Shown piece after piece: positions 6,162-14,335 of a DNA stretch of 21,609 bases. The stretch covers positions 1-21,609 of the forward strand of contig CAUJFM010000136.1 in the NCBI GenBank assembly GCA_963169595.1, given 5' to 3'. Position 1 is the first letter of the stretch; each line of letters starts with the position of its first letter. The notes beneath the pieces were generated by a model, which saw only the letters and a list, made by a program, of their open reading frames with translations, did not search any database and was not told where the DNA came from. This DNA is from Bacteroidota bacterium (GTDB lineage Bacteria > Bacteroidota > Bacteroidia > Flavobacteriales_F > PHOS-HE28). The translations under genes and the position numbers were made by a program.

Positions 6162-8048
6162 ATGCGTCCGTTGCTGAAGCTCAACCCCTACTTCGCCCGC
6201 TACCGCTGGCATCTGATCGCCGGGGTGTTCTTCATCGCGCTCAGCAACCTCTTCGCCGTGTACTCCCCCCAGGTGGTGCGCGAGGCCATCGACCTCATCG
6301 GCACCGCCGTGCGGCAGCTGGAGCTCCCCCCCGAACAGCGCCAACTGCCTGTGCCCGAGCTGCTGCAGGTGTGGGTGGGCTGGACCGGGATCGACCTGCA
6401 GGCCCGCCTACAGGACCTCCACGACGACAGCGCATTGAAGGCCACCGTGGTGTGGATCACCAGCCTGCTGGCCGTGCTCTACCTCGTGTTCGCACTGCTG
6501 AAGGGCTTCTTCATGTTCCTGATGCGGCAGACGATCATCGTGGTGAGCCGCCTGATCGAGTACGACCTGAAGAACACCGTGTACGCCCACTACCAGCGGC
6601 TGGACCGCGGCTTCTACAAGCGCAACAGCACCGGCGACCTCATGAACCGCATCAGCGAGGACGTGGGCAAGGTGCGCATGTACCTGGGCCCCGCGGTGAT
6701 GTACACGGTGAACCTGGTGGTGCTCTTCGTGATGTGCATCGGCTTCATGCTGCACGTGAACGCCGAGCTCACCCTGTGGACGCTGGCCCCGCTGCCGCTG
6801 ATGAGCGTGGTGATCTACTACGTGAGCGACCTGATCAACCGGCGCAGCACCGAGGTGCAGCAGCAGCAGAGCCGGCTCAGCACCCTGGCGCAGGAGAGCT
6901 TCAGCGGCATCCGCGTGCTGCGGGCCCACGCCAAGGAGGCCAACGCCGTGGAGCGCTTCCAGGAGGCCGCCGCCGACTACCGCGACCGCAGCCTGGCGCA
7001 GGCCCGCATCGATGCCCTCTTCATGCCGGCCATCATGCTGCTGATCGGCCTCAGCACCGTGCTCACCATCCTGGTGGGCGGGCTGAAGCTGATCCAGGGC
7101 GACCCCACGGTGAGCGTGGGCAACATCGCCGAGTTCGTCATCTACGTGAACATGCTCACCTGGCCCTTCGCCTCGGTGGGCTGGGTCACCTCCCTGATCC
7201 AGCAGGCCTCGGCCAGCATGGTGCGCATCAACGAGTTCCTGGACACCCGTCCGGCCATTGAGGACCAGGCCGATGACCTGGCCGAGATCCAAGGCGACAT
7301 CACCTTCCGCAACGTGGGCTTCACCTACCCGGACACCGGCATCGAGGCCCTGCGCAACGTGTCGTTCCACATCCCGGCGGGGGGCACCCTGGCCATCGTG
7401 GGGCACACGGGCAGCGGCAAGAGCACCGTGGCCGAGCTCATCGGGCGGCTGCACGACGCCACCAGCGGCACCGTGCTCATCGACGGGGTGCCCATCCAGC
7501 GCGTGAAGCTGGAGAAGCTGCGCAGCCAGCTGGGCTTCGTGCCGCAGGACGTCTTCCTGTTCAGCGACTCCATCCGCAACAACATCGCCTTCCGGCTGGA
7601 CCGCGCGGACGACCTCGACGAGCGCGTGGTGGGCGCGGCCAAGGCGGCCCAGGTGCACAGCAACATCGTGGACTTCCCCGACGGGTACGAGACCCTGCTG
7701 GGCGAGCGCGGCATCACCCTCAGCGGCGGGCAGAAACAGCGGGTCAGCATCGCCCGGGCCATCATCGGCCGGCCGCGCATCCTGCTCTTCGACGATGCCC
7801 TCAGCGCCGTGGACACCGCCACCGAGGAGGCCATCCTGCGCGAGCTGAAGGCCGTGATGAAAGGCCGCACCACCGTGATCATCAGCCACCGGATCAGTGC
7901 CGTGCGCGATGCCGACCACATCCTGGTGCTGGACCATGGCACCGTGGCGGAGGAAGGCACCCACGAGCAGTTGCTGGCGCGCGGGGGGCAGTACGCCCGG
8001 CTGCACGAGGAGCAGCTGCTGGAGGAGGCGCGGGAGCCCAGGGGCTGA
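6162..8048 (+). CDS. ABC exporter half-transporter (MsbA/multidrug type)
   Basis: This 628-residue protein has an N-terminal six-helix transmembrane domain (about 1-340) and a C-terminal ATPase. In the ATPase, Walker A is GHTGSGKST (414-422), the signature is LSGGQKQ (520-526), Walker B is ILLFDD with D544, and the H-loop His is H576 (IISHR). It should export a hydrophobic compound or lipid across the inner membrane; the substrate is not deducible. Oddities: the residue after Walker B is Asp (D545) instead of the usual catalytic Glu, and the loop between the first two helices is long (about residues 45-95, rich in Leu/Pro/Gln). The frame is open upstream to 5799, but that part runs antisense through the dehydrogenase gene. 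The ATG at 6162 gives a normal start (MRPLLKLNPYFARYRW) just before the first helix. No partner half-transporter is adjacent. Confidence 0.9.
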   Translation: MRPLLKLNPYFARYRWHLIAGVFFIALSNLFAVYSPQVVREAIDLIGTAVRQLELPPEQRQLPVPELLQVWVGWTGIDLQARLQDLHDDSALKATVVWITSLLAVLYLVFALLKGFFMFLMRQTIIVVSRLIEYDLKNTVYAHYQRLDRGFYKRNSTGDLMNRISEDVGKVRMYLGPAVMYTVNLVVLFVMCIGFMLHVNAELTLWTLAPLPLMSVVIYYVSDLINRRSTEVQQQQSRLSTLAQESFSGIRVLRAHAKEANAVERFQEAAADYRDRSLAQARIDALFMPAIMLLIGLSTVLTILVGGLKLIQGDPTVSVGNIAEFVIYVNMLTWPFASVGWVTSLIQQASASMVRINEFLDTRPAIEDQADDLAEIQGDITFRNVGFTYPDTGIEALRNVSFHIPAGGTLAIVGHTGSGKSTVAELIGRLHDATSGTVLIDGVPIQRVKLEKLRSQLGFVPQDVFLFSDSIRNNIAFRLDRADDLDERVVGAAKAAQVHSNIVDFPDGYETLLGERGITLSGGQKQRVSIARAIIGRPRILLFDDALSAVDTATEEAILRELKAVMKGRTTVIISHRISAVRDADHILVLDHGTVAEEGTHEQLLARGGQYARLHEEQLLEEAREPRG

Positions 8049-8091
8049 GCTCAGGAGGCCTTCCTGGAGCCGCCATGGAGGGGCCGACCGT

Positions 8092-8122
8092 TTTGGCCAT
8101 GTCGAACATCCGTTTATATTTG
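8092..8122 (+). promoter_or_regulatory. Bacteroidota-type promoter of the DUF3276 gene
   Basis: TTTG (8092-8095) and TATATTTG (8115-8122) are separated by 19 bp, an excellent match to the -33 TTTG / -7 TAnnTTTG promoter of the Bacteroidota housekeeping sigma factor. Transcription would start near 8127-8130, giving a leader of about 30 nt to the ATG at 8158. The promoter lies in the gap after the ABC exporter, so the DUF3276 gene has its own transcript. Confidence 0.72.
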
Positions 8123-8157
8123 GGATCGTCACGCAACAAGCGCAGGGCAGACCTCCC

Positions 8158-8508
8158 ATGGTGGACGATCGTGAGGATGTGTATTCCAAGGCCATACGGG
8201 CCGGTAAACGCACCTATTTCTTCGATGTGAAGAGCACCCGTGGTCGGGACCTTTACCTCACCATCACGGAAAGCAAGAAGCACACCCACGAGGACGGGTC
8301 GGCCAGCTACGACAAACACAAGATCTTCCTCTACAAGGAGGATTTCGACAAGTTCATCGAGGGCCTGAAGGACGCCATCACCGAGATCGAGCGGTTGAAG
8401 GCCAGCGGCGAGTACGGCCGCAACGAGGACGTGCCCCGCCACAACGGCGCCGCGAGCAGCTCCTACACCGACGTGAACTTCGAGGACCTGGACCGGAAGG
8501 ACATCTGA
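8158..8508 (+). CDS. DUF3276 / PUR-alpha-like nucleic-acid-binding protein
   Basis: This 116-residue protein matches the Bacteroidota DUF3276 family, whose fold is the PUR domain also found in eukaryotic Pur-alpha and Borrelia BpuR. The visible core is AGKRTYFFDVKSTRGRDLYL, then the basic ITESKKHTHEDG loop, then KHKIFLYKEDFDKFIEGL and the helix KDAITEIERLK. This is a beta-beta-beta-beta-alpha pattern with an exposed basic and aromatic surface. The tail from residue 85 is polar and probably disordered. Family members bind single-stranded DNA or RNA; a specific target is not known here. The ATG at 8158 was chosen because upstream codons cover the promoter. It stands alone between the ABC exporter and parA. 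Confidence 0.88.
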   Translation: MVDDREDVYSKAIRAGKRTYFFDVKSTRGRDLYLTITESKKHTHEDGSASYDKHKIFLYKEDFDKFIEGLKDAITEIERLKASGEYGRNEDVPRHNGAASSSYTDVNFEDLDRKDI

Positions 8509-8571
8509 GTCAGGCCGCACCTGTTCAAAACTCGGCGACTTTTCAACACGACCGATCGGGGTCGGTGACGG

Positions 8572-8578
8572 TACTTTG
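8572..8578 (+). promoter_or_regulatory. Possible -7 element upstream of parA
   Basis: TACTTTG resembles TAnnTTTG with one base missing and lies 48 bp before the parA ATG at 8627. Just upstream, 8551-8566 reads ACCGATCGGGGTCGGT, a small inverted repeat (ACCGA/TCGGT) that could be an operator. Both are weak and based on pattern only. Confidence 0.28.
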
Positions 8579-8626
8579 CAGCGGTCACTATCCGTTGACC
8601 CAACGCATCCACCGAGCATCCCGATC

Positions 8627-9442
8627 ATGGCCAAGATCATCTCCATCGTCAATCAGAAAGGCGGCGTAGGCAAGACCACCACCGCCATCAACCTGGCCGC
8701 CAGCCTGGGCGTGCTGGAGCGTCGCACCCTGCTGGTGGACGCCGACCCGCAGGCCAACGCCACCAGCGGCGTGGGCTACGACCCGCGCAACGTGAAGGCC
8801 AGCATCTACGAGTGCATCATCAACGACACGCCGGCCGCCGACGTGATCCTGGGCACCGACAACCCCAACCTGGACCTCCTCCCCGGCCACATCGACCTGG
8901 TGGGCGCCGAGATCGAGATGATCGACATGCGGGAGCGCGAGCAGCAGATGAAGCAGGTGCTCGATCCGCTGCGCGACAAGTATGACTTCATCATCATCGA
9001 CTGCTCCCCCTCGCTGGGTCTGGTGACGGTGAACAGCCTCACGGCCAGCGACAGCGTGATCGTGCCCGTGCAGTGCGACTACTTCGCGCTGGAGGGCCTG
9101 GGCAAATTGCTCAACACCATCAAGATCGTGCAGCAGCGCCTGAACCCCGAACTGGTGATCGAAGGCATGCTGCTGACCATGTACGACAGCCGACTGCGCC
9201 TGGCCAACCAGGTGGTGGAAGAGGTGAAGACCCACTTCCAGCAGCTGGTGTTCGACACGGTGATCCACCGCAACGTGGCGCTGGGCGAGGCACCGAGCCA
9301 CGGCCAGACCATCATCATGCACGACGCCAGCAGCAAGGGCGCCACCAACTACCTGAACCTGGCCCGCGAGATCCTGCAGAAGAACAGCCTCACCCGCATC
9401 CCTGACAGCGAGCGCACCATCGCCATCCCCGACGAGCAATGA
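8627..9442 (+). CDS. parA: Chromosome-partitioning ATPase ParA (Soj)
   Basis: This 271-residue ATPase has the deviant Walker A KGGVGKTTT (11-19), with both the signature and the catalytic lysine. It also has the A' motif LLVDADPQANATSGVG (35-50) and the Walker B segment FIIIDCSPSLGLVT (121-134). It lacks the N-terminal helix-turn-helix of plasmid type Ia ParA, so it is the short chromosomal Soj-like form. It should bind DNA non-specifically in its ATP dimer and move the origin region together with ParB. The frame extends upstream to a TTG at 8576, but the ATG at 8627 gives the family start MAKIISIVNQKGG. The stop codon overlaps the parB start by 4 bp, so the two are translationally coupled. 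Confidence 0.95.
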   Translation: MAKIISIVNQKGGVGKTTTAINLAASLGVLERRTLLVDADPQANATSGVGYDPRNVKASIYECIINDTPAADVILGTDNPNLDLLPGHIDLVGAEIEMIDMREREQQMKQVLDPLRDKYDFIIIDCSPSLGLVTVNSLTASDSVIVPVQCDYFALEGLGKLLNTIKIVQQRLNPELVIEGMLLTMYDSRLRLANQVVEEVKTHFQQLVFDTVIHRNVALGEAPSHGQTIIMHDASSKGATNYLNLAREILQKNSLTRIPDSERTIAIPDEQ

Positions 9443-10314
9443 CGAAGAAGAAAGGCCTTGGACGCGGCCTGAGCGCCCTGTTGGAGGACAGCCCGGCCGA
9501 GATCGCCTCGCGTCCCGAACCGGTGAGCGCGCCCCGCAGCGCCGGTCCCATCGGCACCATCCCGGTGTCGCAGATCGAACCGAACCCCTTCCAGCCCCGC
9601 ACCTACTTCAGCGACGAGGCCCTCTCCGAGCTGGCCCAGAGCATCCGTGAGCTGGGCGTGATCCAGCCGGTGACCCTGCGCAAGGTGGGCTACGAGCGCT
9701 ACCAGCTCATCAGCGGCGAGCGCCGGTTCCGCGCGTCGCAGCTGGCCGGCCTTACCGAGGTGCCCGCCTACATCCGCGTGGCCAACGACGAGGCCATGCT
9801 GGAGATGGCGCTGGTGGAGAACATCCAGCGCGAGGAGCTGGACGCCATCGAGGTGGCCATCAGCTTCCAGCGCCTCATCGACGAGGTGAAGCTGACCCAG
9901 GAGCAGCTCAGCGAGAAGGTGGGCAAGGACCGCGCGACAGTGGCCAACTACCTGCGCCTGCTGAAGCTGCCGCCCGAGATCCAGCTGGGCCTGCGGCAGC
10001 GCACCATCGGCATGGGCCACGCCCGCGCCCTCATCAGCATCAGCGACCCCGTGCGCCAGGTGGAGCTTTACCACAAGATCGTGGAGAGCCAGCTCAGCGT
10101 GCGCGCGGTGGAGGAACTGGCCCGCAACCATGGCCCCAAGGGCAAACGCACCGCCGCCTTCGCGCCCCGCGCCAACAAGGAGCTGGGCAAGCGCCTGGCC
10201 GAGCGCCTGGGCAGCCGTGTGGTGGTGAAGCAGACCCCCGAGGGGGCAGGCCGCATCGAGATCCGCTTCCGCAGCGAGGAGGAACTGCAGCGCCTGGTGA
10301 ACGCACTGGGGTAA
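9439..10314 (+). CDS. parB: Chromosome-partitioning protein ParB (Spo0J)
   Basis: This 291-residue protein is of normal chromosomal ParB length. It has the ParA-stimulating basic N-terminus KKKGLGRGLSALL (3-15), the ParB/Srx CTP-binding domain with PNPFQPR, GERRFRAS (93-100) and ENIQR (127-131), and a helix-turn-helix (LTQEQLSEKVGKDRATVANY, 152-171) for parS recognition. A C-terminal dimerisation domain ends IEIRFRSEEELQRLVNAL. ParB should load at parS, spread as a CTP-dependent clamp and direct origin segregation with ParA. No good parS site (TGTTTCACGTGAAACA-like) was found in this window. Confidence 0.95.
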   Translation: MTKKKGLGRGLSALLEDSPAEIASRPEPVSAPRSAGPIGTIPVSQIEPNPFQPRTYFSDEALSELAQSIRELGVIQPVTLRKVGYERYQLISGERRFRASQLAGLTEVPAYIRVANDEAMLEMALVENIQREELDAIEVAISFQRLIDEVKLTQEQLSEKVGKDRATVANYLRLLKLPPEIQLGLRQRTIGMGHARALISISDPVRQVELYHKIVESQLSVRAVEELARNHGPKGKRTAAFAPRANKELGKRLAERLGSRVVVKQTPEGAGRIEIRFRSEEELQRLVNALG

Positions 10315-10337
10315 GTGGAGCGATGCCGCCCCTGCCC

Positions 10338-10345
10338 CACCTTTG
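10338..10345 (+). promoter_or_regulatory. Possible -7 element immediately before the DUF5683 gene
   Basis: CACCTTTG differs from TAnnTTTG in one base. It ends only 4 bp before the ATG at 10350, which would give a leaderless transcript. It may be chance, but similar elements precede other starts in this window. Confidence 0.3.
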
Positions 10346-10349
10346 TGGC

Positions 10350-10895
10350 ATGAACGGGGTCCGCGCCATCCTGACCGGTCTGCTGCTTGGTGCGCACGCG
10401 CTGGTATGCGCGCAAGGCCAGCCGGTGGACAGCACCTCCTGGCGCTACCACCACTCCCCCCGCAAAGCCACGATCCTCAGCGCCGTGCTGCCGGGCGCCG
10501 GGCAGATCTACAACCGCAAGTACTGGAAGGCCCCCATCGCCTGGGCGGGCATCGGCACCTGCGTCTACTTCATCCAGGAGAACAACCGCGAGTACCAGCG
10601 TTACAAGGACGCCTACCTGGCGCTGATCGACGGCGACCCCAACACGGTGGACGAGTTCAACGGGCAATTCAGCGCGGAGAACGTTTCCAACGTGATGGAC
10701 ACCTACCGCCGCTGGCGCGACATGAGCTACGTGTTCCTGGGGCTCACCTACATCCTCAACGTGGTGGATGCCACGGTGGATGCCCATTTCGTGCGCTTCG
10801 ATGTGGGGCGCGACCTGAGCCTCTCCCTCTCCCCGGCCGTGCCGCTGGCCTACCAGGGCAGCCTGGGTGTGGGCCTGTCGCTGAGCTGGCGCTGA
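10350..10895 (+). CDS. DUF5683 membrane protein
   Basis: This 181-residue protein begins with a probable signal peptide (MNGVRAILTGLLLGAHALVCAQ, cleavage after VCAQ or nearby). The family core follows: SPRKATILSAVLPGAGQIYNRKYWKAP, a hydrophobic helix (IAWAGIGTCVYFI), a charged amphipathic stretch (ENNREYQRYKDAY), and a second hydrophobic segment YVFLGLTYILNVVDATVDAHF with a DATVDAH motif. This is the DUF5683 pattern found next to parB and dapB in many Bacteroidota. Its function is unknown. The C-terminal SLSLSPAVPLAYQGSLGVGL-type stretch looks like beta strands. An upstream in-frame ATG at 10323 is less likely because it would put charged and Pro residues before the signal peptide. Confidence 0.85.
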   Translation: MNGVRAILTGLLLGAHALVCAQGQPVDSTSWRYHHSPRKATILSAVLPGAGQIYNRKYWKAPIAWAGIGTCVYFIQENNREYQRYKDAYLALIDGDPNTVDEFNGQFSAENVSNVMDTYRRWRDMSYVFLGLTYILNVVDATVDAHFVRFDVGRDLSLSLSPAVPLAYQGSLGVGLSLSWR

Positions 10896-10962
10896 GCCGC
10901 CGTTCGTCCGGTCCGCCGACCATTGCCCCCGATCGCACCATGCGCGCCTCGTTCGGGGCGGT

Positions 10963-10970
10963 TAACTTCG
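10963..10970 (+). promoter_or_regulatory. Possible -7 element upstream of dapB
   Basis: TAACTTCG (one difference from TAnnTTTG) ends 25 bp before the dapB ATG at 10996. The same octamer occurs before the small lipoprotein gene at 14336-14343. No clear -33 TTTG is seen. Confidence 0.3.
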
Positions 10971-10995
10971 GCGCGCCCTGAAGGGCACCCGCACC

Positions 10996-11748
10996 ATGCG
11001 CATCGCACTCTACGGATACGGCAAGATGGGCAAGGCCATCGAACAGATCGCGTTGCAACGCGGCCATACCGTGGTGCTGAAGGTGGACCGCGACGCGGCC
11101 GGCACCTCGCCCACCGGCGTGGATGTGGCCATCGAGTTCAGCGAGCCCGGCGTGGCCGTGGACAACATGCGCACCTGCCTGGCGCATGGTGTGCCCGTGG
11201 TGGTGGGCACCACCGGCTGGTACGATCGCCTCACCGAAGTGCAGGCCTTGGTGCGCGAGCACCAGGGCAGCCTGTTGTGGGCCAGCAACTTCAGCATCGG
11301 GGTCAACCTCTTCTTCCGCATCAACCGGCAGCTGGCCGCACTGATGGACCAGCAGGCGGCCTACGGAGTGCACCTCGACGAGATCCACCACATCCACAAG
11401 AAGGACGCCCCCAGCGGCACGGCCCTCACCCTGGCCAAGGACATCGACCTGCGGGTGAAACGCTATGCAGGCTGGGCGCTGCAGGACGCTGAAGGCCAAG
11501 CCCCTATCGCCGCGGAGGTGAAGCCCGTCCCCATCCGCAGCGAACGCATCGGCGAGGTGCCGGGCAAACACAGCATCACGTGGAGCAGCGCCGATGACCG
11601 CATCACCATCACCCACGAGGCCTTCGGTCGCACCGGCTTCGCCACCGGTGCCGTGGTGGCCGCCGAGTGGCTGCTGGGCACGGCGGCGACCGGCCCGCGC
11701 AAAGGCCTGTTCACCATGGACGATGTGCTGGATGTGAACCCATCATGA
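10996..11748 (+). CDS. dapB: 4-hydroxy-tetrahydrodipicolinate reductase
   Basis: DapB reduces 4-hydroxy-tetrahydrodipicolinate with NAD(P)H in the diaminopimelate pathway, supplying lysine and the peptidoglycan cross-linking residue. The 250-residue protein has the N-terminal Rossmann motif GYGKMGKAI (7-15), GTTGWYD (71-77), and the catalytic/substrate signature EIHHIHKKDAPSGTAL (129-144) with the conserved His pair and Lys. A C-terminal region (FGRTGFATGAVVAAEWL) follows. Many Bacteroidota DapBs share this slightly short form. The gene sits between the DUF5683 gene and the two signal peptidase genes, a common Bacteroidota order. Confidence 0.95.
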   Translation: MRIALYGYGKMGKAIEQIALQRGHTVVLKVDRDAAGTSPTGVDVAIEFSEPGVAVDNMRTCLAHGVPVVVGTTGWYDRLTEVQALVREHQGSLLWASNFSIGVNLFFRINRQLAALMDQQAAYGVHLDEIHHIHKKDAPSGTALTLAKDIDLRVKRYAGWALQDAEGQAPIAAEVKPVPIRSERIGEVPGKHSITWSSADDRITITHEAFGRTGFATGAVVAAEWLLGTAATGPRKGLFTMDDVLDVNPS

Positions 11749-11762
11749 GAAACACGCGGTAG

Positions 11763-11781
11763 GTCGACCCCGAGGGTCGAC
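11763..11781. repeat. Short palindrome between dapB and lepB
   Basis: GTCGACCC and GGGTCGAC form perfect 8-bp arms around CGA, within the 74-bp gap after dapB. It shares the GACCCC core with the palindromes at 1800-1981. It may be a REP-like element or a weak hairpin terminator, though no T-run follows. Confidence 0.55.
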
Positions 11782-11822
11782 GATGCCGGGGACCGACAAC
11801 CATCAACTTTCAACCTGAACCC

Positions 11823-13367
11823 TTGATCCCTTACCTCTTCCTCTTCGCCTACTTCGCCGTGGTGATGGCCAGCTTGTGGAAGCTCTTCCAGAAAGCCGGC
11901 AAGCCCGCCTGGGCCGGGTTCGTGCCCGGGTACAACATCCTGGTCTGGCTGCAGATCACCGGCAAACCCTGGTGGTGGATCTTCCTCTTCTTCGTGCCGG
12001 GCGTGAACCTGCTCATGTTCATCATCATGAACGTGAACATCAGCATCGTGCTGGGTGAGCGCGACCTGAAGGACCATGTGGTGATGACCTTCCTGCCGTG
12101 GTGGAAGGTGCCGCAGCTGTGCTGGTCGGACAAGACCTACGTGGGGCCCATTCCCGTGGCGCAGCGCAAGCGCGGCACTGTGGGCCAGTGGGGCGATGCC
12201 ATCCTCTTCGCCGTGATCGTGGCCACCGTGTTCCGCACCTACACCTTCGAGGCCTTCACCATCCCCACGCCCTCCATGGAGAAGAGCCTGCTGGTGGGCG
12301 ACTACCTCTTCGTGAGCAAGCTGAGCTACGGGCCGCGGATGCCGATGACGCCCATCACCTTCCCGTTCACGCACCACACCCTGCCCCTCACCACCAGCAC
12401 CCCCTCCTTCGTGGAGTGGTTCAGCCACGACTACCGGCGCCTGCCCGGCTTCGGCTCGCCGCAGCGGGGTGATGCGGTGGTGTTCAACTTCCCCGAGGGC
12501 GATACCGTGGTGGCCAACCTGCAGAACCAGAGCTACTACCAGCTGGCCCGCCAGTACCCGCGCCACAAGCTGGCCGACCCCAACTACCGGGTGCGCAGCT
12601 ACGACGAGCTGGGCCGTCCCACGCTGATCCCCACCGGCGGACTGCTGGTGCGTCCGGTGGACAAGCGCGAGAACTACATCAAGCGCTGCGTGGCCGTGGC
12701 CGGTGACAGCCTGCGCATCGTGAGCGGCAAGGTGTACGTGAACGGCAAGGAGAGCCCCCTCTCCAGCACCGGTCAGTACAGCTACGAGTTCGTGCTGCGC
12801 TCCTCCTTCCGCAAGGACAACCTGAAGAAGCGCTTCGACATCAGCGAGAGCGATGTGCAGGACAACGGGCAGGTGGCCGTGATCCCCACCTCCCCCACCA
12901 TCGCCGAACAGCTCGCCAAGTTCGACAACGTGGTGAGCATGACCCGGCAGGACCACCCCGAAGGCTACTACGACAGCTACGGCGTGTGGCCCATCTTCCC
13001 CAACCACCCGGACTTCCACTGGACCGAGGATAACTTCGGTCCCATCTGGGTGCCCAAGGCCGGTGCCACGGTGACCCTCACCGCCGCCAACCTGCCGCTC
13101 TATGCCCGCGTGATCCGCGTGTACGAGGGCAACACCCTGGAAGTGCAGGACGGTCAGATCCTGATCAATGGCCAGGCCACCGACCGCTACACCTTCAAGC
13201 AGGACTACTACTGGATGATGGGCGACAACCGGCACCGTTCCCAGGACAGCCGCTTCTGGGGCTTCGTGCCCCACGACCACATCGTGGGCAAGGCCGTGCT
13301 GGTGTGGTTCTCCAAGGACCCCTACACGGGCATCCGCTGGAAGCGACTGTTCTCGGGCGTGAAGTGA
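11823..13367 (+). CDS. lepB: Type I signal peptidase with N-terminal DUF5684-like region
   Basis: This 514-residue membrane protease removes signal peptides from exported proteins. The first ~100 residues hold several hydrophobic helices (PYLFLFAYFAVVMASLW, WWIFLFFVPGVNLLMFIIMN) with the GKPAWAGFVPGYN motif of DUF5684-type regions. After a further helix (AILFAVIVATVF, 126-137) come the peptidase boxes: TIPTPSM with catalytic S151, YIKRCVAVAGD with general base K287, and MGDNRHRSQDSRFWGFVP (box E, 466-483). S151 and K287 are 136 residues apart, much more than the ~55 of E. coli LepB, so a large insertion lies between them. No ATG is available: a stop at 11760 lies in frame, and TTG at 11823 is the only start giving the complete N-terminal helix. 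It is followed 19 bp later by a second lepB. Confidence 0.92.
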   Translation: MIPYLFLFAYFAVVMASLWKLFQKAGKPAWAGFVPGYNILVWLQITGKPWWWIFLFFVPGVNLLMFIIMNVNISIVLGERDLKDHVVMTFLPWWKVPQLCWSDKTYVGPIPVAQRKRGTVGQWGDAILFAVIVATVFRTYTFEAFTIPTPSMEKSLLVGDYLFVSKLSYGPRMPMTPITFPFTHHTLPLTTSTPSFVEWFSHDYRRLPGFGSPQRGDAVVFNFPEGDTVVANLQNQSYYQLARQYPRHKLADPNYRVRSYDELGRPTLIPTGGLLVRPVDKRENYIKRCVAVAGDSLRIVSGKVYVNGKESPLSSTGQYSYEFVLRSSFRKDNLKKRFDISESDVQDNGQVAVIPTSPTIAEQLAKFDNVVSMTRQDHPEGYYDSYGVWPIFPNHPDFHWTEDNFGPIWVPKAGATVTLTAANLPLYARVIRVYEGNTLEVQDGQILINGQATDRYTFKQDYYWMMGDNRHRSQDSRFWGFVPHDHIVGKAVLVWFSKDPYTGIRWKRLFSGVK

Positions 13368-13386
13368 GCCTGATCGAAGCGGCCCC

Positions 13387-14331
13387 ATGAGGCGGTTCTG
13401 GAGCCTGGTGCACGAGCGGTGGATGGCCCTGAACGAATGGCTGCGCGCCTTCGTGGTGGCGGCCGTACTGCTGGCGCTGGTGCACGGCTTCCTCTTCCGC
13501 GTGGTGAACGTGCAGAGCACCAGCATGTTCGCCACGCTGATGCCCGGCGACCTGCTGCTGGTGCAGCGCTGGCCCGTGGCAACCGGCGTGGAGCGCAACG
13601 ATGTGGTGGTGTTCCGCGACCCGCTGAAGGACGACCGCGCCCTTTCCCGCCGCCCGCTTTTGGTGAAGCGCATCGCCGGACTGCCCGGCGATGCCGTGGA
13701 GCTGCGCAAGGGCGTGCTCTACGTGAACGGCCAGCGGGCCGATGATCCGCCCGGCCTCACCTGGAGCCATCTGCTCCGCGTGCGCTCCAGCGTGGATGCC
13801 GACAGCCTGCTCCGCGCGCTGGACCTGCCCCCCGCCTATGCCGGACGTCAGCGGCGCACCGTGGAAGTGGCCCTCACCGACGCCCAGGCCGACCAGCTTC
13901 GAGAGCTGCCCCAAGTGGTGAGCGTGGAGCGCATGGGCACCGCCACGGGTACACCGCGCCACATCTTCCCCTTCAGCCCCTTCTTCCCGTGGAACGGCGA
14001 CAACTACGGGCCCCTCACGGTGCCGGGCAAGGGCGACACGCTCACCATCACCGCCAGCAACCTGCCGCTGTACGACCGGCTCATCACCCAGTACGAGGGG
14101 CACCGGCTGGGCGTGGGCGGTGGGGAACTGACGCTGGATGACAAGCCGCTGACCACCTACGTGGTGGAACAGGACTACTACCTGGTGCTGGGCGACAGCC
14201 GCCACCACAGCTCCGATTCGCGGTACTGGGGCTTTGTGCCGGATGACCATCTGGTGGGGCGCGCGTCGGTGGTGCTGCTGAGCAAGGGTCCCTCCGGGCT
14301 GCGGAACGGTCGCTGGTGGCGCGGGCTGTAG
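13387..14331 (+). CDS. lepB: Type I signal peptidase, second copy
   Basis: This 314-residue signal peptidase follows the longer one directly. It has one N-terminal membrane helix (about 20-38, LRAFVVAAVLLALVHGFLF) and box B NVQSTSMFATL with catalytic S46. Box D is LLVKRIAGLPGD with K94, and box E is LGDSRHHSSDSRYWGFVP, in which the usual GDN is GDS. Both members of the Ser/Lys dyad are present, so it should be active. The Ser-Lys distance (48) is close to that of E. coli LepB, unlike its neighbour. The C-terminal halves of the two proteins are clearly alike (NLPLY...YEG and DYY..LGD segments), pointing to a tandem duplication followed by divergence. It may cleave a different set of pre-proteins. 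Confidence 0.92.
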   Translation: MRRFWSLVHERWMALNEWLRAFVVAAVLLALVHGFLFRVVNVQSTSMFATLMPGDLLLVQRWPVATGVERNDVVVFRDPLKDDRALSRRPLLVKRIAGLPGDAVELRKGVLYVNGQRADDPPGLTWSHLLRVRSSVDADSLLRALDLPPAYAGRQRRTVEVALTDAQADQLRELPQVVSVERMGTATGTPRHIFPFSPFFPWNGDNYGPLTVPGKGDTLTITASNLPLYDRLITQYEGHRLGVGGGELTLDDKPLTTYVVEQDYYLVLGDSRHHSSDSRYWGFVPDDHLVGRASVVLLSKGPSGLRNGRWWRGL

Positions 14332-14335
14332 CCGG

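Noticed and set aside
8049..8075. Possible terminator after the ABC exporter
   Set aside because: Only a 5-bp stem (CAGGA/TCCTG) without a T-run; too weak to call.
6408..8213. Minus-strand open frame of 601 codons opposite the ABC exporter
   Set aside because: Antisense shadow of a gene with complete Walker A, signature and H-loop motifs; composition is typical of a shadow.
11463..13709. Minus-strand open frame of 748 codons opposite dapB and lepB
   Set aside because: It crosses three real genes antisense, is rich in His/Val/Gly and has no domain.
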